23,631 nt of DNA from Astrothelium macrocarpum (lineage: Eukaryota; Ascomycota; Dothideomycetes; Trypetheliales; Trypetheliaceae), in the NCBI GenBank assembly GCA_021030915.1, contig JAGEMR010000241.1:1-23631 (forward strand). Reading direction: 5' to 3'. Shown in pieces: positions 9,096-18,438 of this stretch. The notes under the pieces are model-generated. The model did not search any database and had not been told where the DNA came from. It saw only the letters and a program-made list of their open reading frames with translations. The position numbers were made by a program, and so were the translations under genes. The stretch's first letter is position 1, and every line of letters begins with the position of its first letter.

Positions 9096-9162
9096 AGGTG
9101 AGGGGTAAGGTAAAGGGCAAAGGGTAGTAGATAAAACGGGGAGATGATTAGATGGGAAGGTA
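9096..9162 (+). other. Purine/G-rich cluster between nad4 fragments
   Basis: A G-rich tract unusual for this genome, with G runs at 9102-9105, 9115-9117, 9122-9124, 9138-9141 and 9154-9156 on the + strand. It sits at the junction between the two nad4 relics. The spacing would permit a G-quadruplex, but that is only inference. Confidence 0.5.
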
Positions 9163-9165
9163 GCT

Positions 9166-9236
9166 TTTCTATAAGATTAATAACTTATTTTATAGGTGTT
9201 ACACAAGTAATGCTTTTATTTTCTATTTTTATTTTA
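9166..9236 (+). pseudogene. nad4 fragment 2 (copy of about 12767-12837)
   Basis: This closely matches intact nad4 around 12767-12837, encoding the equivalent of TRLITYYRGVTQVMPLFSI as IRLITYFIGVTQVMLLFSI. The order and strand match fragment 1, but the 0.5 kb that should separate them has shrunk to about 150 bases. It is embedded in a short open frame from ATG 9144 to TAA 9366-9368 (74 residues). The tail of that frame (LHTLLARWALFIIPVFFLW...) is not Nad4 and I do not recognise it. Confidence 0.88.
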
Positions 9237-9387
9237 GTTTTACATACATTATTAGCTAGATGAGCCCTTTTTATTATACCTGTTTTTTTTTTGTGAATAT
9301 TGAACAAAAGTTCATATTTAACTTTTTTTTATCTAGGATTAAATATTTTTATATTTTTTACCAAATAATAAAATAAAATATAAAAAG

Positions 9388-9445
9388 ATTTAAAAATATA
9401 AATAAAAATATTTAAAAATATAAATAAATATATTTAAATAAATAT
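9388..9445. repeat. 22-bp tandem repeat, about 2.6 copies
   Basis: Units ATTTAAAAATATAAATAAAA+AT (9388-9409) and a copy with one change (9410-9431) are followed by a partial third copy, about 90 bases before cob. Confidence 0.8.
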
Positions 9446-9537
9446 AATTAATAATTTATATAGTTTTTAGTAAAATAAACAAATAATTAATTAACTAGAT
9501 GCAATAATGACAATTTAAATAAATAAAAAAAAATATT

Positions 9538-10737
9538 ATGAGAATACTTAAAAGTAATCCTATTGCAAAGATATTAAATGATTTTTTAGTTGATTCTTCT
9601 CAACCATCTAATTTAAGTTATATGTGAAATTTTGGTTCTTTATTAGGTCTTTCTTTAGTAATACAAATAATAACAGGTGTTACATTAGCTATGCATTATA
9701 ATCCTAGTATACTAGAAGCATTTAATTCTGTTGAACATATTATGAGAGATGTAAATAATGGTTGATTAATACGTTATCTACATTCAAACACTGCATCAGC
9801 TTTTTTCTTTTTAGTTTATTTACATATAGGTAGAGGTTTATTCTATGGGTCTTATAAAGCACCTAGAACGTTGGTTTGAACAATTGGTACAGTTATATTT
9901 ATCTTAATGATGGCTATAGCTTTCTTGGGTTATGTATTACCATATGGTCAAATGAGTTTATGAGGTGCAACAGTTATTACTAACTTAATGAGTGCTATAC
10001 CATGAGTTGGGCAAGATATAGTAGAATTTATTTGAGGAGGTTTCTCAGTTAATAATGCTACATTAAATAGATTTTTTGCTCTTCATTTTGTATTACCTTT
10101 TGTCTTAGCTGCTCTTGTATTAATGCATTTAATAGCATTACACGACAGTGCAGGTTCAAGTAATCCTGTTGGTGTAACAAATAATTCAGATAGATTACCT
10201 TTTGCCCCTTATTATGTGTTTAAAGATTTAATAACAATCTTTTTATACATGTTTATTCTATCAATATTTGTTTTCTTTATGCCTAATATTTTAGGTGATA
10301 GCGAGAATTATGTAATGGCTAACCCTATGCAAACTCCTGCTGCCATTGTGCCAGAATGGTATCTTCTTCCTTTTTATGCTATATTAAGATCTATACCTAA
10401 TAAATTATTAGGTGTTATAGCAATGTTTTCTGCTATTATAATATTATTAACTTTACCTTTTGTAGATTTAAATAAAGCAAATGGTATACAATATAGACCT
10501 GTAAGTAGAATAATCTTTTTTACATTTATAGCTGTTTTCTTTATGCTTATGAAATTAGGAGCAGTACATGTAGAAAGTCCTTTCATTGAATTAGGGCAAA
10601 TCTGTACTGTAATTTATTTTATTAATTTTTTAATAATAATTCCTTTTATTACTCTTTTAGAAAATGGTTTAGAATCTTTAAATGATGATAAATTTAATGT
10701 GACTAATGATTTTAGAGGGAAGAGTACTTTTACATAA
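9538..10737 (+). CDS. cob: Apocytochrome b
   Basis: This is the central subunit of complex III, carrying both b hemes and the Qo and Qi quinone sites. The 399-residue product is full length. It starts MRILKSNPIAKILNDFLVD, as in filamentous ascomycetes. The heme-ligand histidine pairs are visible in LHSNTASAFFFLVYLHIGRG and in HFVLPFVLAALVLMHLIALHD. The Qo-site motifs are WGATVITNLMSAIPWVGQDIV and PEWYLLPFYAILRSIPNK. TGA is used for Trp several times and TGG in PEWY. No intron interrupts it, although cob often carries several in this group. The ATG at 9538 matches the family start. Confidence 0.99.
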
Positions 10738-11701
10738 TAAATATAAACAAAATATAATAAAATATATAAATTTTTATTCTATTTTGTAAAACATTAACTG
10801 ATATACTTTATTAAAAACAAGTAATATAAATTTTAATACAATATAATATATAATAACTTTTATCTTTGTTTTGTGTTTTATTTTTTTATAAAAAGGTAAC
10901 AGTTAAAACAAGATTACAGCAAAAAGTATAAATATAAACAGATTAAACTACGGAGGATCTAGATACGGTTAAGATCTTTATATATCTATAGTTATAGTAA
11001 GTATATAGCTGTAAAATTCTTATAAGATAAGCAGTAGTTATAAACAATTAATAAAAATATTAGCTATCACATTGCATAATTAGCTTTGTGGTAACATTAC
11101 TCAGTTTGCTCCCTTTATTTTTAGAAGTAGTAGTAGGTAATAACCAACTATATGTTAGATTAAAAGGTGTTGTATTGTTATACTAACACTATAACAGGTT
11201 TTTATTTAAAAAGCCTTAATTTTAGTAAAATTTATAAGGTTCATGTAATTTAGCTTTATCTTGAGTTTATATATTAATAGAGAAAAAAGTGATCAAACAG
11301 ATCTTATCACTATTAGCACTCTGTTTTTTATACCTAGTAATTAATTAATTAATTACTTTAATTTTTCTAGCATATAACTATGCAGTATTTATACATCAAG
11401 GGTAATATCTACCCTCTATATATATATATATATATGTCTTTTTCCTTTTTTATAATAAATAAATACAAAGTAAGTGATAATTTATATTTAGTTTTTTATA
11501 TTAAGATTATTTATATTTTTATAACAAATAAGCATATAAATAAGATTAATGTAACTATATATATATATATATCTTATCTATTAGCATTTTATTTAATGGT
11601 TTATTGCAAGTATATTATACTATATAGATATATATGGTTTTATGTTTAAATGTTATTATTATTAATAATAAGTAAAGTAAATTTTTTTTTTCGTATAATT
11701 T
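10738..11701. other. Long gene-poor spacer between cob and nad4
   Basis: About 1 kb with no tRNA, rRNA or known gene. Two items are visible. An open stretch at 11064-11186 (40 codons, no ATG) reads ISFVVTLLSLLPLFLEVVVG and then NNQLYVRLKGVVLLY; it looks protein-like but I do not recognise it. A low-complexity Tyr/Ile-rich open frame at 11380-11649 is probably a chance product of TA repeats (11417-11435). TAAT tandem copies lie near 11339-11354. Confidence 0.5.
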
Positions 11702-13171
11702 TTGTTATTATCCTCTTTATTATTAATACCTCTATTTGGAGTCTTAATTATATCAACCTTAAATGATTCTTCTAATGTACATATAGATAAAAAAAATGAG
11801 CATGTAAAAATTCTAGGTTTAATTATATCTATATTAAATTTATTTATTTCTTTAATTATATTTATATATTTTGATTTTAGTAGTAATCAATTTCAATTTG
11901 TACAAGAATATTATGAAACAAACTTATTTGATTTTTATTTAGGTGTAGACGGTATGTCTATATATTTTGTTTTATTAACAACTATAATTATACCAATCTC
12001 TTTAATATCCAATTGAACATCAATAACAAACAATATTAAATTGTTTGTTATAATAATTTTATTGTTAGAAACACTACTATTAGCAGTTTTTTTAGTATTA
12101 GATATCTTATTATTTTATATATTTTTTGAAAGTATACTGCCTCCTTTATTTATATTAATAGGTTTATATGGATCAAGTAATAGAGTAAGAGCTAGTTTCT
12201 ATCTTTTTTTATATACATTATTGGGTTCTTTATTTTTATTGTTATCAATACTTTCAATCTATTCTATGATGGGTACAACTAATTTTGATGCATTATATAA
12301 AACTAATATTAAAATATTTACGCAAATATTCTTATTCTGTGGTATCTTTATAGCTTTTGCAGTAAAAACACCTACAATCTTTTTAAATACTTGACTATTA
12401 AAGGCACATGTAGAATCTCCTCTAAGTGGAAGTATTATTTTAGCCGGTATTGTACTAAAATTAAGTTTATACGGAATATTTAGACTAATTTTACCTATGT
12501 TACCTTATGCTGTTTGTAATTATACTTATATTATATATTTAATAGGTGTTATAACTATAGTATACGCGAGTTTTAGTACTTTAAGAACTATAGATATTAA
12601 AGAATTAATAGCTTATAGTTCTGTATCACATGCAGCTGTATACCTTTTAGGTGTATTTAGTAATACAATATTAGGAATAGAAGGTGGTATTATACTAGGT
12701 CTAGCTCACGGTTTTGTTTCATCTGGTCTATTTATATGTGCTGGAGGTGTTTTATATGATAGATCTTCTACAAGATTAATAACTTATTATAGAGGTGTTA
12801 CGCAAGTAATGCCTTTATTTTCTATTTTATTTTTTATATTATGTCTATCTAACTGTGGAGTACCTTTATCTCTTAATTTTTTAGGAGAATTTATGTCTTT
12901 ATATGGTATTTTTGAAAGATTGCCTTTATTAGGTCTATTTGCAAGTTCATCTATTATATTATCTGCAGCTTATACCATATTTATGTATAATAGAATAGCT
13001 TTTGCAGGTTCTTACTCTAAATATTTTTTAACTAATATACCTGATTTAAATAAACGTGAATTTTCTATCTTATTAACACTAGTTATATTTACAGTTTTAC
13101 TTGGTATATATCCTATACCTATATTAAATGGATTACATTATTCTGTATCATCTTTAATCTATAGTTATTAA
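11702..13171 (+). CDS. nad4: NADH dehydrogenase subunit 4
   Basis: This is an antiporter-like proton-pumping subunit of complex I. The 489-residue product contains the family blocks FDFYLGVDGMSIYFVLLTT, FESILPPLFILIGLYGSSNR, NTWLLKAHVESPLSGSIILA (the conserved lysine and HVE motif), AYSSVSHAAVYLLGVF, GLAHGFVSSGLFICAGGVLYDR and GVPLSLNFLGEF. TGA codons at 12014 and 12392 are Trp. No ATG fits: the frame is closed by TAA at 11696-11698, and the TTG at 11702 falls where other fungi have Met (MLLSSLLLIPL), so a TTG start is likely. It lies after cob rather than after nad1, where two decayed pieces of it remain. Confidence 0.97.
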
Positions 13172-13475
13172 ATATTGTATTATATATAGTTAAATTATAT
13201 TTTTTAGATATTATAAATATATAATAATCTAATATAATTAAAAATATATAAAATTTATTAATAAAGTTTTTAGCATATAACTAATACTATCTAATATTTA
13301 GTTTAGATATATTAACATATATATATATATATAGTTTTTAACTTATATTAATAATAACTTATAGTAAGTAATATTTACAATATCTATAGATCTTAAATTA
13401 TTAATTTTAATATAAATAGAAGCAGTATTATAGATTATAATATAAGAACAAAGTAACGTATAATAATAATAAAAA
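13172..13475. other. AT-rich spacer between nad4 and atp9
   Basis: No gene, tRNA or clear structure is seen; a short TA run lies near 13318-13332. Confidence 0.6.
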
Positions 13476-13700
13476 ATGATACAAGCAGCTAGAATTATTG
13501 GAACAGGTTTAGCTACTACTGGTTTAATAGGAGCCGGTATTGGTATAGGTGTAGTATTTGGTGCTTTAATATTAGGTGTGGCTAGAAATCCTTCTTTAAG
13601 AGGACAATTATTCTCTTACGCTATATTAGGTTTTGCTTTCTCAGAAGCCACTGGTTTATTTGCACTTATGATGGCCTTTTTATTATTATACGTTGCATAA
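13476..13700 (+). CDS. atp9: ATP synthase F0 subunit c
   Basis: This forms the c-ring of F0. The 74-residue product has the two-helix hairpin: a glycine-rich first helix (GLIGAGIGIGVVFGALILG), the polar loop ARNPSLRGQ, and a second helix with the proton-carrying glutamate at residue 57 (FSEATGLFALMMAFLLL). Length and sequence are standard for mitochondrial Atp9. Its presence matters because some ascomycete groups have moved atp9 to the nucleus. It is upstream of trnS-trnP-rnl. Confidence 0.99.
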   Translation: MIQAARIIGTGLATTGLIGAGIGIGVVFGALILGVARNPSLRGQLFSYAILGFAFSEATGLFALMMAFLLLYVA

Positions 13701-13828
13701 AGATAAAATTAAAATTAGTTTTTAACTTTATAGTAGTATTTAACTAAACAGTACGCTCTAAAACTAACATAGGCAATTAAATATTTTATATTTAAATAGG
13801 CCTATTTGTTAAATTTAAATAATACATA

Positions 13829-13913
13829 AGAGAATTGACCGAGTGGTTTAAGGTGGTAAGCTTGAAACTTATTTTGTTAAAAAACAACATCCGTTCAAAT
13901 CGGATATTCTCTG
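13829..13913 (+). tRNA. trnS(uga): tRNA-Ser (TGA)
   Basis: Acceptor AGAGAAT pairs perfectly with ATTCTCT. The loop CTTGAAA gives TGA at 13863-13865. The long variable arm with a run of A between TTGTT and AACAA fits class II. The T arm ATCCG-TTCAAAT-CGGAT is perfect. It reads TCN codons. Confidence 0.95.
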
Positions 13914-13915
13914 TA

Positions 13916-13989
13916 CGGGTTAGAGCCAGGCCAGGTTAGGCGTCTCATTTGGGTTGAGAAAGTGTTATGTTCGAATCATAATGACCCGA
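13916..13989 (+). tRNA. trnP(ugg): tRNA-Pro (TGG)
   Basis: Acceptor CGGGTTA pairs with TGACCCG. The stem TCTCA/TGAGA with loop TTTGGGT gives TGG at 13950-13952. It is two bases from trnS and precedes rnl, the S-P-rnl order of Pezizomycotina. Confidence 0.94.
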
Positions 13990-14084
13990 TAAAAAATAAA
14001 GTTTTATACTATTTTTAAATATAAATAGTGACTATCAAATATAAAATATAACTGATATAAAATATATTATTTTATCATTACTTA

Positions 14085-17000
14085 TAATGATAATAAGTAT
14101 ATAAAGAAAATATTATGGATTACTAGCTATAATCTAAAGAACGTTAATATAATTTGTTCATATATATATGTATCTATTAAATTCTTAGAGAAATTACATG
14201 TTAAACAAAGTTAATTGAAATATCTTAATATCTTTAGGAAAATAAATCAAACGAGATTCCATATATAGTGTGAATGAAAATGGAAAATAGTAAAAGTAAA
14301 ATGGATATTAATCTGTTTGAATAAAGGGGACCCTTCCTCTAAAAATAAATATAGATATATAAGCGATAGAGACTAGTACCGTGAGGGAAAGTTATGAAAT
14401 AGTATTTTTATAAGTAGCTCGAGTATATATTAAATATATAATAAGAGCGTACCTTTTGCATAATGGGTCAGCAAGTTAATATTAAATGCAAGCAAATTTT
14501 GCCTAGATAAACCAATTACTAAATAATGAATAAGTATTTAAAATTAGACCCGAAGCCTAGTGATCTTATTATAATCAGGGTTATAAAAGCCCGCACGGTT
14601 TATCGTTGTAAAGATATCCGAAGAATTATGATAAGTAAGTGAAAGACAAAACTGACTAGGATAGCTGGTTTTCCGCGAAACCTATATAAGTAGGTAATTT
14701 AAATAATATCATAGCAGGTACAGAATTGTGTTCTTAGACAAAGTTTTTGTACATATCGGGGGATTTGAGAGAATTTTATTGGTAAGTAGTTGCTCTCGGA
14801 AAGGTAATGATAAATATTGAATAATCGGACATAGTACGATAAGGTTGTATGTCTAAAGGGAAACAGCCCAGAACAAGCGTTTAAGGTTCCAAAATTGTTA
14901 TTAAGTGAAATAAATGGAGTTATTTTATAATACAATCAGGAAATAGGCTTAGAAGCGGCCATTTTTTTAAGACCTCGTAACAGAGCACTGATTTATTTAA
15001 TATTAGTTAGTATTAAACATTTAATGGCACTGAAAATTTAACGGATCTAAATAATATACCAAAACCTTGTCCATAAATATATATATATTATATATATATA
15101 TTTATGGGGTAGCGGAACATTGGATAAAAGAGCGAAAAAAGAGTAGTTAGTTTTTTTAAAATTAATAAAGACCTAATTAACAAGGGTGATGATGATCTTT
15201 GTTGTTAGGTGCCTTATTCCAATAGATAATGCTGACATGAGTAACGAAAAAGGGATAACCCTCGCCTTAAGCTTATGGATTATATTTAAAGTAACGGCCT
15301 CTAAGTTTATTGACCTGCCCTAATGGAATAAACGATGAGAAAATCTCTATATATAATAAAACATTTATAAGTATATAATGTTCTGGAAAATAATATGTAA
15401 AGGGTGTATTCAAAAAGAAACTAAAACAGATGAAGGTCTATAACCTGGTTATTCTTGAATAAGGATTTATCCTTTTAAACCTTTTTATTTTGAGATAATT
15501 GAAACCTAAAAGTTTTTAACTTTTAATTATAATTAATGACCGTACCTAGAAACTAACACAAGTAAGCAAGTAGAGTATACAAAGGCGTTTGAGATAACAA
15601 TTATTAAGGAACTCGGCAAATTGGCACCGTAACTTCGGGATAAGGTGGGCCATTCCTGCTGATTAATATCAGTTAAAGAAAAGGAGGCATAGAATGGTGT
15701 TGTACGACTGTTTAATTAAAACAGTGCACTTTGCATAAGATGACAAATCAAAGTATTGAGTGCGATATCTGCCCTCTATCGGCTGGTTAACGGATTTTCT
15801 TGTTTATATGACAGGTTTTGAAGGATACCCCGATCAATGGCGGCCTTACCTATGAGGGTCCTAAGGTAGCGGAATACCCTGGCCGTTAAATGCGGTCTTG
15901 CATGAATGATTTAACGATACAACAGCTGTCTCAATAATTGTCTCAGTGAAATTATAATAACTGTGCAGATACAGTTTACCTCTAGATAGACGAGAAGACC
16001 CTTTGCAGCTTTACTGTTACTAGTTATTGGGTATGTTGGAACAAGTTTTAGTGTATAAGGTAATTGATTAAATAACATTGAAACACCTTTACTATGTTTA
16101 ACATATCAAATTTTTTATACAATCTTTAAAGGAAAATAAATAAGGTAAATATCATATAAATTTTTGATTTAAATTAATGATACAGTTGCTAGTAGATAGT
16201 TTATGCGGGGCACAGATCCCATAAAGAGTACCTGGGAATATCCAAATTTAATAAAGTTAAAAAAAAATTTAATAAATTTAATTTATTATTTGTATTATTT
16301 ATTTAATTTATAAATAAAATCCTTTTTTATTTTAGATTAGCAAAATATTTGTTAATTCAGTTACTGTTTTTTATTATTTTAATAAAATAATAAGAAACAT
16401 TTATATATTTTTATAGTAAGTAAGAATTTACTATATTGCAAATAGATGTATAATTAATATTAAATATGGTATAGAAGATATTATAAGATCATAAAAAAAT
16501 CCTTAATAATATTAATAATTTTTATTATAATATGTTAATATTTTGTTCTATTATAATAAGGGTATTAAAATATACTAACAAAGTTTAATGGCTTAATCTT
16601 GCTTTACTGTTTGACTTACATGTCTATCAGTCGCGTAAGCGGGGCATAGGATCACAAGATGCAAAAAGGAAAGGTCTTGGATTATTGAAAAAGCTACGCT
16701 AGGGATAACAGGCTAATTGCGCCAGAGAGTACAAATTGGGTGCGCAGTTTGGCACCTCGATGTCGGCTTAGCTCATCCACATGAATGTAAGAGACATGAA
16801 GGGTACGACTGTTCGTCGATTAAAGAGCTACACGAGCTGGGTTAAATACGTCGTGAGACAGTATGGTTTCTATCTTCTAGAGGGTATTAGAATAAAATAA
16901 AGATAGCCCCTTCGTACGAAAGGAGTTGGGTATATTAACCTATGGTTTACCTGTTGTTTATAGTAATGTCTAATATTAATATTCAGCAAAAGTTGATATA

Positions 17001-17150
17001 TTTAGTATTATATATGATACTAAATTAAAAGAATATAACGATTACTTTAGTTTATATTTAGTATAAGCATGGCAGGAAAGCTAAGTTAGTTAAAGATAAG
17101 TACTGAATGCATATAGGTACGAAACTTACTTTAAGATATTCTTACATATA
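14085..17150 (+). rRNA. rnl: Large subunit ribosomal RNA (ends approximate)
   Basis: The mitochondrial 23S-like rRNA. Conserved blocks appear in order: the 5' region around GGATTACTAGCTATAATC (14114), AAACGAGATTCC (14249), AGTACCGTGAGGGAAAG (14375), GACCCGAAGCCTAGTGATC, GCTGGTTTTCCGCGAAAC, TGATGATGATC..., GGCACCGTAACTTCGGGATA, GGCGGCCTTACCTATGAGGG, GACGAGAAGACCCTTTGCAG, AGGGATAACAGGCTAATTGC and CTCGATGTCGGCTTAGCTCA near 16756. The sarcin-ricin-like block is AGTACGAAAGGA-type CGTACGAAAGGAGTT near 16915. The 3' part (AAGTACTGAATGCATATAGG) reaches about 17150. I see no intron. AT-rich expansions occur at 15071-15107 and about 16255-16578. End points are estimates by homology, not exact. Confidence 0.95.
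15071..15107 (+). repeat. AT palindrome within rnl
   Basis: A perfect 17-bp stem beginning CCATAAATATATATATA, with loop TTA, inside rnl just before GGTAGCGGAACATTGG. It is an AT-expanded rRNA hairpin with a GG/CC clamp at its base. Confidence 0.88.
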
Positions 17151-17314
17151 TGTAGTATAACACTACAAATATAAGGTTATACTTATGTGTATAGGCTTTA
17201 GCTGAAATAATTTTAATGTTTTTAGGTATAAAGTACTAAATGTATTAAAACTAAATAATATTTTATCTTATATTTTTATATAATTAGTTATTAAAACTGG
17301 TATATCTATATATA

Positions 17315-17385
17315 GCCTAGTTAGCATAAAAGTAATGTACCCGTTTTGTAATCGGATGAAACAAGTGCAATACTTGTACTGGGCT
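17315..17385 (+). tRNA. trnT(ugu): tRNA-Thr (TGT)
   Basis: Acceptor GCCTAGT pairs with ACTGGGC. The T arm ACAAG-TGCAATA-CTTGT is perfect. The loop TTTGTAA gives TGT at 17347-17349. The anticodon stem is imperfect, with a core of CCG/CGG and mismatches at its two ends. Confidence 0.88.
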
Positions 17386-17402
17386 TATATATTAAATACA
17401 AA

Positions 17403-17473
17403 TGCGGGTTGGTGTAATAGTAACATTATTGGCTCATGACCAATCGACAGAGGTGCAAATCCTCTATCCGCAC
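17403..17473 (+). tRNA. trnM(cau): tRNA-Met (CAT), copy 1
   Basis: Acceptor TGCGGGT pairs with ATCCGCA. The perfect stem ATTGG/CCAAT with loop CTCATGA gives CAT at 17435-17437. The T arm is AGAGG-TGCAAAT-CCTCT. It is one of three tRNAs with a CAT anticodon in the window; its general look resembles the mitochondrial initiator, but this is not proven. Confidence 0.93.
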
Positions 17474-17482
17474 TAAATTCTT

Positions 17483-17555
17483 AAGGTTATAGCTTAATAG
17501 GTAGAGCAAGCTGCTCATAATAGCTTAGATGAGTGTTCAAGTCATTCTAGCCTTA
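17483..17555 (+). tRNA. trnM(cau): tRNA-Met (CAT), copy 2
   Basis: Acceptor AAGGTTA pairs with TAGCCTT. The stem AAGCTG/TAGCTT (with a G-T pair) and loop CTCATAA give CAT at 17516-17518. The T arm is GAGTG-TTCAAGT-CATTC. The M-M pair after trnT is typical of the Pezizomycotina cluster. Confidence 0.9.
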
Positions 17556-17624
17556 TTTATATATATATTTTTAATATATATATCTAATATGTATATTTGC
17601 TTATATATGTATATACATATATTA

Positions 17625-17707
17625 ATCCGAGTGCTGGAAATGGTAGACAGTGCGAATTTAAGCTTCGCTGATTAATAATCGTAAACGTTCAATTCGTTTC
17701 TTGGATA
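17625..17707 (+). tRNA. trnL(uaa): tRNA-Leu (TAA)
   Basis: Acceptor ATCCGAG pairs with CTTGGAT. The perfect stem GCGAA/TTCGC with loop TTTAAGC gives TAA at 17659-17661. A long variable arm (GATTA-ATAATC) and a perfect T arm AAACG-TTCAATT-CGTTT complete it. It reads TTR, the main leucine codon here. Confidence 0.95.
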
Positions 17708-17770
17708 TTGCATACTCTACAGAGTGTGTTTTGTGTAAAAAAAAAGATTTAATATATAAAAAAAGCAAAT

Positions 17771-18400
17771 ATGAAAAATAATAATTTAATTGAAAACAAA
17801 AAACTTACTCCCTTAATTTCATATTGTAATCCTTATAGTGAAAAATCTTTAATACTAAAATACAATATAGGTAAAACAGGGGTGTATAGATGAACACATA
17901 AAAAGTCTTGTAAATGCTATATTGGTTCTGCTATATATTTAAACCGTAGACTAAAAAATTATTTTAATAAATCTTATTTGAAAAGAGAAGTTATTAATAA
18001 TAATAGTATAATATATAGAGCTCTTTTAAAATACGGATTTTATAATTTTACTTTAGATATACTTGAGTTGTGTGATAGCAACAAACAAATTTTGTTACAA
18101 AAAGAACAATATTACATCGATTTATTAAAGCCTGAGTATAATATTATGAACAAAGCAGGATCTGTTTTAGGGTTTAAACATAGTAAGGCTACTATTGAGG
18201 ACATGCGATTATCTAGAATAGGAAGAACTCACACCAACCTAACCAAAATTAATATAGCAACAAATAGTTTTAGATCACAATCTGTACTTTTTACAAATAC
18301 TAAAAAAAATGAAACAAAGGTTTTTATATCTATTAGAAAAGCGGCAGATTTTATTGGAAAACATCATTCTTATATTGCAAAATGTTTACAACAAAAATAA
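17771..18400 (+). CDS. Free-standing GIY-YIG homing endonuclease-like protein
   Basis: A site-specific DNA endonuclease family normally encoded in group I introns. The 209-residue product has GVY at 37-39 and CYIG at 49-52 (the GIY and YIG motifs), arginines at 59-60, a glutamate at 112 in KEQYYIDLLKPEYN that fits the catalytic Glu, and N124. Residues 132-152 (LGFKHSKATIEDMRLSRIGR) look like a NUMOD3 DNA-binding motif, and 184-206 (FISIRKAADFIGKHHSYIAK) like a NUMOD1 motif. One TGA is Trp. It lies between trnL and trnE with no intron sequence around it. The NUMOD1 end seems to continue in another frame (KGKFYTITKII, to 18443), so a one-base change may have trimmed the tail. Confidence 0.88.
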
Positions 18401-18438
18401 TATATATAAAGGAAAATTTTATACTATTACAAAAATAA

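Noticed and set aside
10374..10586. Minus-strand open frame
   Set aside because: It lies wholly inside cob, which is unmistakable on the + strand; a shadow.
10900..11050. Possible structured RNA (such as RNase P RNA) near CTACGGAGGATCTAGATAC
   Set aside because: The conserved RNase P RNA core blocks are not visible.
11380..11649. 89-residue open frame rich in Tyr and Ile
   Set aside because: It is built from TA repeats and low-complexity sequence, has no recognisable motif, and lies in a gene-poor spacer; most likely chance.
14699..14935. Minus-strand open frame
   Set aside because: It lies inside the rRNA gene rnl; a shadow of structured RNA.
16255..16578. Group I intron in rnl
   Set aside because: No P/Q/R/S-like core, no ORF, and the stretch is plain A/T; an expansion is simpler.
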